This document shows, piece by piece, positions 11,213-24,600 of a stretch of 64,000 nt of DNA. The position numbers were made by a program, and so were the translations under genes. The DNA comes from Pyrrhoderma lamaoense. Lineage: Eukaryota > Basidiomycota > Agaricomycetes > Hymenochaetales > Hymenochaetaceae. The notes under the pieces are model-generated. The model worked only from the letters and a program-made list of their open reading frames with translations. It was not told the origin of the DNA and did no database searches. Location of the stretch: the NCBI GenBank assembly GCA_002794735.1, contig NBAZ01000019.1, positions 1 through 64,000 of the forward strand. Direction: 5' to 3'. The number at the start of each line of letters is the position of its first letter. Position 1 is the first letter of the stretch.

Positions 11213-14200
11213 TTGCACAGAAGTTGAGCAACAAGCAAAGATTACAAGGAGGGGAAGGTGTCTACGGCGGAGAACCTAGCTATGTGTGGCGAAGCTGAAA
11301 ATTCATCCCTGCGCCTGTACCTTTTTCTTATCATTATGTCACGTGATACTACTCTTACTAGGCTTCAAATTCAAGTCTTAACGAGATTACATATTCTGCT
11401 TATTTGAGCCTTGTGGATACTTTCTTAGGACAGTCAAAGATATGATATTTGCTATGGATAGGAATAGAAGTAAGTTTTGCAAAAAGATTTTGTATACTAT
11501 GGCCAAATTACATAAAATGATCAAACAGGGTCAAAAATGGCAATTATTATACATGTAATACCCGCCATAAGCATATTCACATAGGTTGGAACAAATATCT
11601 CTGATAATTAAGTCCTATATCGAAGTCTTGGTGAGCTCTAATCTAGACTAGGCTTATGGAATATTACAGGGCAACTTCGATCAGTCAGTTGTCATTTAGA
11701 TAGTAATTATTGTACTATTTGAAATACGGGATATTGTCGCTTGCATAGGCTATACAGAACAGCACTTCTTTCTGTCAAGCCCGGTGAGGATCACTCGTTG
11801 CAAATACTGTCTCATGGAGCTATGTTCTTTTTACGCCTCTATTTCGGCCTTATCCTGATATGCATAGATGGTGGGGCAAAAAAGGGTGAGTTCGTGGTCG
11901 GATCACTTATAGATGTTGAGAGGATTAGTTCATATTTTTCTTCGACCACGTTCAGCTCAGTTAAGTCATATGACGTCGCAATGGATGATGTACGGAAACA
12001 TAACTTATTCAAATATATAATTAGTATACGTGATCATGCATGTGCGCACAATTTCTCCTTTATCTCCGAGTCTTCGCGTGTTATTTTGTTTGCGTGAGAG
12101 GCAATAAACCTTCTTAGGAAGATATTTACGAGTAGACAAGATCCGACATCAACATTTTATTCTCAATAGTCATCGAATATCACATTCGCAAGTACTTTTT
12201 GATTGAGTAATTGCATAGTATATGCGAATATATCACCAAAATATTTGCCAACAAATGTGACTGGCATACTCACTCGTTATGAACCAGAGATAGATAATGT
12301 AGATATCCTATATCCCCTATACTCTAGAAGCTCACTTACCCATACACATACAGTCCTGATAGGACCTTGTATGACATCTTCCATTATATCTAGCATATGG
12401 ATGGTGGTCCTCGAAGTGCATCTATGGATCCGATAGCAGCCACCATCGCGGTGTCTACCGACGGGAAGATGCGTCACAGGGAACCACAAGAATAATTATA
12501 GAAGTTGAACGCGGGGAAATAGGGAAAATGTCCACAGATGTGTTGGTAACGTTTCCATGTTTATGCTACTGTGCTTTTAAGTATATTGTTCTGAGTACGC
12601 CTTACAAGCATGCCCTTTCTCTTTGCAAACATCTTTGCACAAGTACTATATATTACCTTCAGGTATTGTATCCTTCTATAGATAAAAATAATGATAGCTA
12701 CACTAGTTCTACAGTAAACATGATTTTGAGCTTAATCATAGCTGCTCTACTGATGTAGCAGTCGATATTCTACTACTATGGATAATAATAGCTTCACTCG
12801 TCATTAGAAATCAAAAGAATACAGAAAACCTCGGCGATATCGCTTTTATTAAACCTTGTATGAACAACCGCCAAGCAGCTCCTATTCGACATCGGCATGG
12901 GCCATGTATCTTCTATCAACTTATACCAGTAAATGCAGAAAGGCTGATATCGATAGAACTATAAAGTGAATTGAATGATCTTCGCAAACCCAGTCACTAC
13001 GAGTCCGAGGTTATTGCGTCTCATAAGTTGAGAGATTCTTATAATTAGAGTATGTTGGGGTCAATCATTCGTTACCAGTGCAAGAGTCGTGAATGTACAA
13101 AAATATATTCCACTCGTTGCTAGTATATGAGCGTATTATATCCAAGGAGTCGTTCACATAGACCGAGGTAAAATAAAGATCCAAAAGCGTATAACCAGTC
13201 GTATTTCCCCTCGGAATTGATGAATTATTCAAATTAACCTTAAAACTCCGATCATTACACCGACTTCGATTCACGGAGAAACGGAGAAAGGAGTAGGTGT
13301 CCTAGAATAGTGCCTACAAGTCAAATGAATGGGTTGTAGAAAAGAGGAACACGGTGATAACAGTTTGGGAAAGGAACATACTGTTTGAAAAAGATGTTCG
13401 GTGCCGCAGTAATCTAGAGAAGTGTGTAGTATATTGATAGTAGATGATAACAAGAAAACACACTCAAGACTTACAACGCAACTACAAACTTCATGCGGAT
13501 CGAGCCGAAAACGATTTTCACAATGAAGTAATATAACTACCGTGACGGATTTGAACATTATACTGTTTTCCAAGTTTCCTATAATGGTCCTTTTACTCAC
13601 CCTACTTGTACCCAGCAACTAAACATCTAATCAGGAACACTGACAAGAGCATCAAGAACAAGTTTTATGAACCGAGCCGTTGAATCAGTTGACCTTTGTT
13701 ACGCGTGAAGTCTGAACGGGCGCAAGAAACGCCATTGGTTCGGATTCACCACTAACAGCGGAATCAATTAACCATATGGTTGTATGGTGTTTTTTTTTTT
13801 TTATTCTTATGACAATTATCGCAGACATACCAGCTCGAAAAAAGGATCAGAAAACATATTGTACACATGAACGTATCAGCGAATATCGGGAATAATATAT
13901 TCTCATTAAAGCTCCGTTACATGATTATAAAATCAGACGTTACGGATGTATGCATTCGAAGGTGCTTACTATGCACGTATTACACTGGTACTACTGTAAG
14001 TTAGTATAGTAGGTGATGCATTAAAGAAGACAGCAACGAAAATAACGATCCAATTCCATGTTAGTTAATAATCTGTAAAGAACGATAACTACACTTTCTT
14101 TAAGTTTTGGTATAACAAATTCTGCAAGACGTATACTCAAGCCATATGGCAGATATAAAAATTTTAGCGCTTTTTTCTACTATGATATCATATAAGGGTT

Positions 14201-16136
14201 CTCTTACTTCCTGCATCTATTCAATGTTGGCTTGTGATTCAAACACAGTGACTGCATAGCTCTGATAACATGAATTATCCAGCTCGTGAGTCGGTTTAGG
14301 CAATTTTTTCGAGAACAGCAATTAGATATACTTGCGACCAGCGCTCGATACACAGGAACACAAAACACATGACCTCATCATTATTGTGCCCTGTTCACAT
14401 AGAAAATACTACACTTCCCTTGATCAGCCCGCTAATTCGAAAACTCAAAAACATCCACCCTGTGTTTGAATCTCAAGACACAACAAACACGTGAAGGAAG
14501 ATATTTGTGATGAGAGAATAGAAGGAAGAGGTAACAGAACATAGTTGCCTCCTCCTGTACACACACTCATTATATCATCATCCTTCTTACTACCGATACA
14601 GCGTCCAGTTAAATAGATACGAGGCAACATCTAATCACAAGTAAAATCCTTTTTCGAATAAACTTTGACTAGTATTTCTCAAGAGTCGACAGGCCGCAAG
14701 CCCGAAGAAAAGAAGCCAAAAACCGGATCTTCGGTCTTTTCCATACGAGCGGAGCCTTTTAGGTGGGTCACAAGCAGTGCGCTCAATCCACAGAGCAGGA
14801 TCAAACCACCGATCCAATAGGGAAACCTATAAGAGCATAAGAAATGAGGAGAAATATGTAATTGAAGAGGATCATATGCTAATAGGAGTCACCCCGGAGT
14901 AGCAAGAGAAGGAGAGAAAGAAAAACAAAGACTATACTATGGTTCTACCAGAGATTGTCCGCTTTATTCGTACAATTCGGACTCGGATGTGGGGTGAACA
15001 AGGAAGTGCGGGGTCAGTACTAAGTTTTGTCGAAAATGAGGATAGTGAAAGGATTGGGTCCTGAGGAAACCTAAGACCCATCCAATTTTAGATGAATCTC
15101 GAGGAGAAAGTGAGTGCGCATAATCGCAATGTGATCAGTCATGCTCGGATCGAATATGCACAATAACGTAAGAACAAAGGACAATATGTAAATCACCACC
15201 CTTTTCTTGTTTTGGAAATCTACTTGATTGAGGGGTACCGGTATTAGTAGTTGTTGAGTAGGAATAATTAATGAATTGGTACGCTTACCATGATGAGGCT
15301 AGTAATGTCGATTTCAGTCATATTCCCTGATTTTCCTGATTTTCATTGATTTTCCCTTGGGATCTAGATAATGGGATTTTTATTTACTTTGATGCATTAT
15401 AAAGACGAATGCTCGTGATTAACGATTGTCGTGAGTAGAAGAATGCAGCTTGCAGAAAGACAATTAAGTGTTCGATGGATAAGGTCAGCATATGCTAGAT
15501 AAACTATGCATATGGAGAACTTGATGATATCTTGCAGCCCAATCGGAGGACACTAGGGCCCAAATTTGAACATCGGGCGGTTCGGAGTACGGGAGCACAA
15601 AGTTGTAGGCGGAAGAGAAGGTGACCGGAGCGAGAAAGCGCGTGGAATGCACCGGTAAAGAGGATGTAGCGGAGTAGGAAAGGCTAATGAGGACAAATAG
15701 GAGGGAGGTGGCAACGCGAGAGTGAGGATATTAATGAAATATGCATAAACAAAGCGAAAGAAGAGGGTCGACGCAAGGCACCGGAAGAAGCCTGGGGAAG
15801 CGTTCTAGTCAGGAGAAATAAGAAATAGAATAGAAAGAGGAAACATATGGACGATTGGCCGAAAAGGGCGAGTTCGCGCGACGGACGGCGGATGCGGAAA
15901 TAGAAAGTGAACTTGGCTAAGTGGACTCGGGAGGGAATGAGGACGGACATAACGGGAATATTCTTGCTCTCTACAGAGATCAGCAGATGCCAATTCGGAG
16001 GATGCAACGAGCGGACCGTCGAGAGCGAAACGAGGGCGAGAGATGGGAAGAGGGAGCCAGGAGGAGGGAATCCGGATGAAAAGACAGAATTTGACGAGGA
16101 ATATCCACTGGTGTTCTCCCGCCGAGGTAAAGCCAT
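11213..16136. other. 4.9 kb gene-poor region
   Basis: Starts with the GGC1 promoter. Open stretches such as 11741-12097 and 13271-13618 have no recognisable domain and no splice pattern joining them to others. From about 15.5 kb the base composition becomes more purine-rich and GC-richer on approach to the first bZIP gene, which fits a promoter or leader. I see no RNA gene or mobile element. Confidence 0.5.
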
Positions 16137-16158
16137 ATGCTCATCTCGTCCACCCTCA

Positions 16159-16166
16159 TATATAAT
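16159..16166 (+). promoter_or_regulatory. Candidate TATA box of bZIP gene A
   Basis: TATATAAT, 59 nt upstream of the start codon at 16225, a usual distance for a fungal gene with a short leader. Assigned from position and sequence only. Confidence 0.4.
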
Positions 16167-16224
16167 AATTAACGGTCCATCCGCCAGACATCTCTCGCCT
16201 TTCCCGAAACTTTCTTTGAAAATC

Positions 16225-18602
16225 ATGGCGCAGTTCAGCCCTCTCCTAGATGCCTGGCAGGCTCGTCAACGTCCTCGTTCTCAGCACCACCACCAGCAGC
16301 AACAGCAGCAGCAGTTTTCGCAGTATGATCTGAGCAACGTTGGCATTCCTGCCCTCCTCCCGTCTCCTACATCTACTTCTTCCCCATTGTCCTCGTCTTC
16401 GTCGTCAGCTATTCCCTTCGCGTCCTGGACACCGTCGTCGTGGTCAGAGGCCGAGATGCTGCGCCGCGGTCTTCTCTCGGACAGGAGCGTGGACATGCTC
16501 TCCGCTTTCGGAAGTGATCATCATCCTCATCACCACCAATTTAACGGCGACCTAACCCAGCTCAAACACCAACACCAACACCAGCAACAGCTCTTCGACT
16601 TCAACTTTTCTCTTCCTCTTAACCTTGGCCTTAGCCTTGATAATATCGAGACTGCAAGTAACGGTTCTCAGCTCTACCAACAGGATCAACTTCGTTGTTC
16701 GCCACCTTTACTGACCCCGACATCCTCCTATTCGAGCTCTTCTTCAGCGTGCTCTCCACCAACACCAACTTCGCCCGTATATTCTCATCAGTTTAGCCAC
16801 ATGCAGATGTTTCCCTCCCCATCACCATCTGCAAAGCGTTCCATTCCAGAATCCGAGTCTGCTTCCCCACCTCCTCCATCTACTCACTCAGTCGGTTCTT
16901 CTGATGTATCGGCTGAAAATACGGAATGTGATAAGTCTTGCGACAATAGCTCTGGGGTTACGAACCCTCAAGGGTTAGGTCCAAGTGCAACACCTGGAGT
17001 AAAGAGACAACGCGCATGTATGAGTACAAAAGATTTCGTTCCACCAGACGTGACTGGTCTCAGTAAACGAGAGGCGCGTCTCGTTAAAAATCGTGCCGCC
17101 GCTTTCCTTAGTCGGCAAAGAAAACGGGAAGAATTTGAGCAAATGGAAATGTGTGCAAAATTCCTTTTTTTGGTTGAATTCTTTGCTAAATATGTCTTAT
17201 TTTTTTCTGGTTATTTTACAGACGGGTTGCTGAACTAGAACAAGAAAATTCTCGTTTACGTGCACTGTCCGAATCAGTCTCATCAAATTCTACTTCTACT
17301 ACTACTTCGGATTCGCCTACTCCTTTGGTCAAACTCTCAAAGCAGAAATCGGGGAAGATGCAAATGGAGTTTCTTTTCTTCATTCTCAACTTGCAGCATC
17401 CCGCTCGCGAGAAGCTGAACTTTCGCAACAGTTAGATGCACTTCGCGGCCAATACCGCCAACTCGAACGTTTAGAGAAGCTTCGCCAGGACCCGATCAAG
17501 GACGAGAAGCGATCGAACACAGGAAAGATCTCTGTAAAGACAGAGGACTCATTGGAGCATGACCTGAGTTCCGGAGCGAGTTCCCCTGCATCCGTTCCAG
17601 CAAATTTATCAGATTTCTCTACTCAAGGAATGAAGAATATCATCTCAAACCCAAAGAGTGGAGCGAGTCTGGGTCTGATGGTTAGTACCTCTGACCATTG
17701 TCTCTTTCACTTCTTGCTATCCTTTTAGTCGCACTACTTTTTGTTATCCCTCCATTCAATTACTTTTGGATTAGTCTCCTTCTCATCATCCTTATAATCA
17801 GAATCAGTACTAATACTAACTTGATCAAATTTTCTTCCAGGTACTTCTTTGTGCCCTGCCTTCTCTTCTTTCTAATGCTACAGGCACCTTGTCCTCCGCT
17901 TCGGGTACTGGTCTTCCGACCGTACAGAATACTCTTTTGGACAATATTCAATGGGATCCTCCGTCTTTCCTGTCTTCTTCAAGCTCTCAACTTACCTCAG
18001 AGAGTGAAAATGATAAATGGGAAGTCGAGTGGCAAACCCTACTGGAGAGAGCATGATGGATATTGATTCTACATCTACTGAGGCACGTTTGTCTGACTCT
18101 GACTCTGAATCGGGAGAAGAGACTTGGAAGAAGCTTGATATCGAAGGTCTAGGTCTTGGACTCGGCGAATTAGAAGTCTCATTTTCCGTAAAACAGATTA
18201 GCGAAAGAAGAGTAAAGGTCCGAGTTGCATCCTCTACTCCAGCTGCTGCCTATGAGTCTTTCTCTCCGTCGACGTCCACCCAAAAACAAACCAACATTAT
18301 TGAAGACACACACTGTGGGATAGGCCCTCTTTCTTTGTCTACAACTGAAGATCCATTCTTGGGAACGGGACCTACTTCTCCCTTAAACCTAGACTTCTCC
18401 TCTCCTATGGCGAGCTGGAACTCGATAGGCCCAGTGAGTACTCCAATGTCCATGGATTTCGGTTCATTGGGTGTACCGAACGGGTACAACGGGAAGGCTA
18501 CCGAAAAGAGAGTAAAAGACAAGAGATCAGGGTACGCGTAAGGCTAAGCGCTCTCCCAAGGCTGGCGGTGAGGGTGGGGAGTGGGAAATAGAACTAAAGT
18601 GA
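16225..18602 (+). CDS. bZIP transcription factor, paralogue A (several frame breaks)
   Basis: Sequence-specific DNA-binding protein. The ATG at 16225 (AATCATGG) opens a glutamine/histidine/serine-rich N-terminus with a polyQ run near 16296-16313. Basic region about residues 280-305 is KREARLVKNRAAAFLSRQRK; the zipper starts with RVAELEQENSRL after a 71-nt intron (17151-17221) placed at the basic-region/zipper join. Further intron 17681-17840, then the hydrophobic patch VLLCALPSLLS, an acidic serine-rich activation-type tail and the C-terminal signature GGEGGEWEIELK before TGA at 18600-18602. The frame must change near 17325-17345, within 17922-18053 and within 18512-18560. Each can be written as missing bases. 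A 49-nt GT-AG segment 18512-18560 would also restore the last frame, but it would delete a motif (RVRVRLSALP) shared with paralogue B. Possibly a decaying duplicate or an assembly artefact. The basic region is not of the HAC1/XBP1 type. Confidence 0.8.
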
Positions 18603-21600
18603 ATGGAGATGTAGAGTGTGCCTACTCTCTATACTTTCTACACAGTAACAAAAAATCATCTAACTTGCTCGGGTTATGCGACGTCTATGTCTTATCCTTT
18701 TGCTTCTTATTGCGTTCACTCGCTGGTTTATGGTTTCAATACTCCCATCGTATCAATTATTGTTTCCTTCTTTTCCCTATGACTGGCAGGTTTTACTTTG
18801 CGTCATCCTCACGTCTCAAGCCCTTGCTTTGCAAAACATAAACACCATGACAGATCATATATATTTCCCCTATTCTCTCGTATCCACCACAACTCAGCAA
18901 TGGCTCTTGAGATATTTTTATTCTTGCCCAATAATTCTGGTCAAGTTCATTCTTGTGCATCGTTATTTTTATGACCTAACTCTGCAACTGCGAGTTGCTT
19001 ATTTGTTTATATTCCCCCTGCTAACTGTTACTATGTATTTAACCCAATGCTCCTTCTTTCATCCCCTTATATCTTCATACCCCCCTGGAATCACGTTTTT
19101 ATTTCTTCCCCTGTTGGGATCGTCACAGTATCTCTTTTCGCATTTATACTCTCATTGATGAAACGAGGCGTAGTGGTCATTGTACAGTATTATATCTTGT
19201 ATCATGGTGCCAACGACATACACATGTAAAATCCCTAGAAAAAAGTATGGATAAATGTGAATATATAGTTATATTAGAGAAGATTATATCGTTTTATCAC
19301 GCCTCGGTTTTTGCGTTTTAGTTTATTTCAATATTATATAAGCAATATCACTCCGCCGTCAACACGATATTGATTTCAGTTACGACGTCGGTTCGAAGCC
19401 TAACCTCCGTCCATATGGGCTCCCTCAAACATCTCTCAAACATCTCAGTTAATTGCCAGGTATCAATGTCGATATGTCTTAAGTCCTTGTTTCGGGTTAC
19501 CATCTTTTATCTTACCATGTGGGCATCCAACCCTTTGCAGGTGCTATGACTGCCGCGTAAAACCTGATCGGATTTTATTTTCTTATGTTCTACTTTGTCC
19601 CTAATAATTGACCAGACCATGCGCTACTTTCCATGCCCAAGAAAAACTCCAGTCACTCTTATATCAGGAGTGGGAAAGTATACAAAAGAACCATATGTCA
19701 TTCAAACAGATTTTACATTCTTTGAAAAGTCTATAAAAAAAGTTGACATTATCATTTTCCGACAAATATCATGTGCACTACTGTATTCTCTGCCCATAAC
19801 CTCCAGAACATGACTAAAAGGGAAACATAAATCAAGCCTTCGTTTACCCTGTCCGACTTACCCGTACTGATTCTCGAACTAATTTTATAGGAGTCACTCC
19901 CAGAGAACCTCAGAGAAAGGTATCAATCAAGGTCCGTGCGCGCCCACCACTTTAAAGTTATCAACAGATACGAGCGAAGTGTATACGCGGTAGAGAGGGT
20001 TCTAATTTAGAGGTCGACGACATAAACTCCTAAGCGAAAACGGGACGGCTGCCTTATCCAGGGAAGACGAGTTCTCATCCATCAGCGTTGATATGAACCA
20101 ACTCCGGCACCTTAACTCGTGTTTTCTCCGATGGGACTCACTATCCACTTGCAACTTCCCTTCCAATTCGCGAACTCTTAAAAAGAAGCAAGCAAGCAAA
20201 AAATGGTCGAGGGATAACAAGCAGCGTTATCGGAAGCTTATCAGACTTGTAAAGTTACCGAGTTTGGGAAGGTTATTTATTATTACTGTATAGTATTTTT
20301 TTCGTACGAAAAAAAACAAATGTGATCCTTAATCAGTTTTAATGCTAATCTCTGAGTTGCACCCGCATCTCAGTTCGCCCGAAGGGGGTCTTATTGATGA
20401 AAGTATGTGTGATCAAATAACTGATGTGTATTGTTAACTTATTTTTGGAATCTAATTCCCTATAGATTACAGATTGTGAGAATGTTTTAGAAGGTGTATC
20501 TGTTTAGTATGTGTGTATAACTCTACAATCCATTGGTATTCCTCACTGAAACGCGAAGTCTCCTTTTGTTTGGTAGTACTCCTTCCTTCAATGGTAAATA
20601 GGAGCTCTAAAATGTTCGTGTGATTTACTATCTCACACGAAAAGAAATTACCAAACTCATCTCTTTCTGTTTGATACGAATGAAATGAGACTGGTGATAG
20701 AAATGATGGACTACTGATTGCTCTCAGAGAAAAGAGCCGTGTAACCAGATCCAGACAGGTGGTGTTATAGTCTAGTCTATAACAGTCTGATTACCGTATT
20801 CTCCTCCTACCTTTAAGATAATATAAGGAAATTCATCACGAAGCGCCAAATATTTCCAAACGGCGGAGGGAATCTCTTCAGAACCCCTGAAACCTGGACT
20901 CGACATCACATGCACGATTATTGTACCTCGTGCTACGACGGCAAAGGGAATGAGTAAATCTATGAGCTCCCAAAGATAATGTGCTAGTTACTCGGGCATA
21001 GCCGCAAAAGGCGCCCCAGATGCCAAACTAATCGCCGGTCGTGTGAGGAGGGGGCAGCAAGACACATGGTTTGAGATACAAGTAAAGTCTTGAATTATCT
21101 GCTACTGGATGATCAGATCCTCGTCCAAGCACAAATAGGAGATAAAGGCAGTACAAGGCAATTATAAGAAGCAGACTTACTTTACTATCTTTCACCCCTT
21201 CTCCTTTTATATCTGACTTCTTTCCAATATTGCCCTGGCAGGGCTGGATAAGCTGTCCTGGATGTGAATAGACTCATCCATGAATTCCGAGGACCCTCTT
21301 CTGTCTGATACTTCTCCTGATAAACGTGACAACTGAAAGTGCTTTCCGAGTCTATATACAAGGTGCCTCAATAGCAATCCCAAACTCCCTTGTTCCCAAT
21401 CGTTCCAACTTCTCTGAGAACAAGAAGTCCAAAACTGTTCTTCAGGTCCCCAGGACCTTGAGCTAAGACATTTTAGGACCCGGCTGCCCTTTAGTGTTAG
21501 CTGCGAACCGGTAGCAAAAAAACGTCAAAAAAGCTCATAATACCGAACACTCATTTGAGACCTAGAATATCAGTTGTGGATCGTCCTTATAACCAAATTA

Positions 21601-24600
21601 GTCACCGAGAACCTCCAAGATCTTTGTACATGGCACAGGATCATTTTTTTCATATATCCGAGAAAGAATTTATTTTTAATTTAACGTACACAGCGTGGCT
21701 TTGAACATAGCGGCGGATGTGCGGACAGAACACGGTGTCGAAACTCCTTTTTTAATTTCTTTCAACCTCTTATAGTCACAATTTGATTTTAGAAGTCAAG
21801 CGCATCAATTGTTGGTATCCCTAGTTTTTCTCCGTACAAAAATCCACAAATATAACCCATGTATATCTAGATATAGTCTATAATAATTTAGTCTTAGCTG
21901 TGTAGACAATCAGTACGCATTATTTGCAAGTAAGAGGGTATCGTACCACGGAATTGCAGTAAACTAGGATAAGACGAGCTTCTAGTCTCGTAGAAAGTGT
22001 TTATACTTATTATCAGTAACCGGGATCTCTCTTTCGAGATGCGTACTCATCATGATTTCCATAACATGCAAAAATAGATTCCACAAAAGCACGGTCTTAG
22101 CGATGTCAGTCAATGTCTTGGCCAAAATTTTATCTCCATACAAGTTATTTTTTGAAGTAGCCAATCCGAACGATACATTTTTATCCAACAAAATACACCT
22201 GCTCCACCGTCAAAAGGTAGGACACATCCACACAACCTACATGTAGTACAGTGATTGCCGTAGAAAATCAGATGAAAGTGAGAGTAAATTATAATTGATG
22301 ACTAAGTATATTAACTATAGAGCAGACGCTTATGTCATACTCTTTTAGTAAGCATGAGATAGTATATCCACTATCATGCCTCGTTTTCCTCAAGGATACT
22401 TATCTTCCCTCAGAATTCAGAATTTATTAACAATATAAGATGTTTCGAGACACAGAGATACCGATGACTGGACAATAAGCCTCTGCGATTATAAAACTAA
22501 TCAGTGCTCTCTATTTTTCATCAGGCAATACTTTAATAGCCACCTCGTCATGAAAGAGACAAACATGTAATTCATTGGATTGCAGACTCCTTACTCATTT
22601 TCCTCTCTAACTTATAGACGTAGTCTGTGCATATACATACCATTCCCACAAACATGGCTAATTACCGTTTAGGGGGCTGGTATGAATGTTATCTCATCTA
22701 ATGGAAAGGTTAATACCGCCTAATCTATAACTTACCTTTGGCACATGCCAATAGAGCACCTCAAAAACAATACAATTTCAAAGGGAATCAGGCTCTTAAA
22801 AGGTGAAACTGTAGACAGACATTTTCATGAGCACCACCGAAGCATTACGGAGGTGCTTTCGTAATGACAATCGTCCATTCTGACCAAATCGAGTGAGAAA
22901 CACTGCAGGTGCGTTCGATATGAGATCCGCCCTGAGAGAGGGTTGACTACATGAATTACTAATACTCAAGGAAACTGAAAAACGCTTGAAGATACCTCAT
23001 TGCAAGCCTCTGTCCGTCACAGATGTTATTCTCTATTGATCATTCAGATTCAATCAAGTTAAGTTCCTTACAATTCGCTTGGTACTTATCAACGTTTTGC
23101 CGATAATAATTGAGTTTTGTTGTTACAAACATATCTGACATCGATTCTATGGGGAACATATCAATGGGAAGTCTTCTCACGGTAGCTAAACATAAGGGAG
23201 AGGCACAAGGCGGTGATTGAGGAAACGGGCTTTCAACTACCCGGGTGGCACTTTCTAGACATCAACTTTATGTTTAGATTTGCTAAAGAGGTTATGACAT
23301 AGAATAATAATAGGGGAATACATCTCTCCTTGGAGACGGTAATATTCCAAAGACAAACATGTCATCGTAAATGCCACCAAATCGACAATCTTTAAGCCCT
23401 CTGTACATGTCAACCTCTGAATGGAGAGAGCTTTACTGATCTGACATTTTCATCACAGGGACTCTAAGCGGTGTTTTTTTTGTACGTCATTATATCTACC
23501 CAGGTTCAAGGCTCACAATCACAGACAACAAATGTCGAATTTTCAAAATATAACCTTAATTTTAATCCGCTTGTAACTGTGCACCTCATATAGGACGCTT
23601 CTTACAGAGTAGCGTAACAGTAAGGATAACGGTATGAAGGAACCAAAAAAGGAAATGTATAACATCATGATCATGAGAAGAATTCTGCAGACGTCTGATT
23701 CTTTAAGCCATCAAACTCAGTAAGTTCACAACATTTACCCCTGATATATCCGTTAACAATATAAAAAGAAGTCGGTGACCTTATTCGCTTGCCTTTGTTA
23801 CGAAACACACACATACACACATAGGAGTTTTAAGCTTTGGCACGAAAAAAAAATAAAGGATCGCGGCAGAATCATCATCATTATCACGTATATGTTATAT
23901 AGGAGCCTCCTTTACTTTTCGTTAACACAGACGTGTAATTTGTTAACCACAACTTCCTTCTCCCGGTCATTAAGAAACACCTACTCACATCTATTCCTAT
24001 CAAAGCCGTTGGAAAAATGGGAACAGGTACATCACATCATCATATCTTCTTGATTCCCTATACGATCTGAACATCTCCACCTCTAACCCCTCCAATCACC
24101 ACCTCAAATTACGCTGTCGTAACAAAGTAAGAGTTTCCTAACCTTTTTTCCTCATTTGGGACTTTTGTACCTTATCTTTAATCTCACAATGGGATTTTCA
24201 TCCCTTGCCCTCCGCCCCTGGTAGATCAGATTTTCAGATTTCCCGTTATGAAAGAACTGTGGAGCTCCGACATAAGACATAAGACCTACTGTCTCCGTCA
24301 ATAAGTAGGTAATGGGAAAAGAGGAGCAGAAGCATAGAAGACCGCACATATACCATCTTCTTTCTAGGTACTCGCTTATTAATACATATTCTGAGTCCAC
24401 CAAAAACACAGGAACCGGGGGGGGGGGGGGCTAACGAACTGGGGCGTCACTGCAGAACAGCAAAAAAAAAAACAGTACAAACCGGCCGTTTATTGAATTA
24501 ACTGAAATTCTGTCCCCTTTTTTAGGTAAAGAAAACGTCTAACTAGTTCATCCGAAAAACGTCAACTTGGAGTTGAAAAAAGAAAAACCTTCTGAGAAGC

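Noticed and set aside
11741..12097. 118-codon open frame in the 11-16 kb spacer
   Set aside because: No domain, no splice partners and base composition like the surrounding non-coding DNA.
16137..16172. Short uORF before bZIP gene A
   Set aside because: It spans the TATA-like element at 16159, so it probably lies upstream of the transcription start.
15907..16224. In-frame open extension upstream of bZIP gene A
   Set aside because: It has no conserved feature and runs through the TATA-like element; the ATG at 16225 has better context and position.
16225..18602. Assigning the bZIP pair as HAC1/XBP1/Cib1/Hxl1 orthologues
   Set aside because: The basic region (KNRAAAFLSRQRKR) is not of the HAC1/XBP1 type (RNR/KNR followed by AAQxSRxRK or VAQTARDRK). 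Only the frame switch recalls that system, so the name is not justified.
19380..19410. Possible tRNA T-loop (GGTTCGAAG)
   Set aside because: The flanking bases do not form the five-pair T stem and no acceptor or anticodon arm is present; other GTTCGA sites failed the same way.
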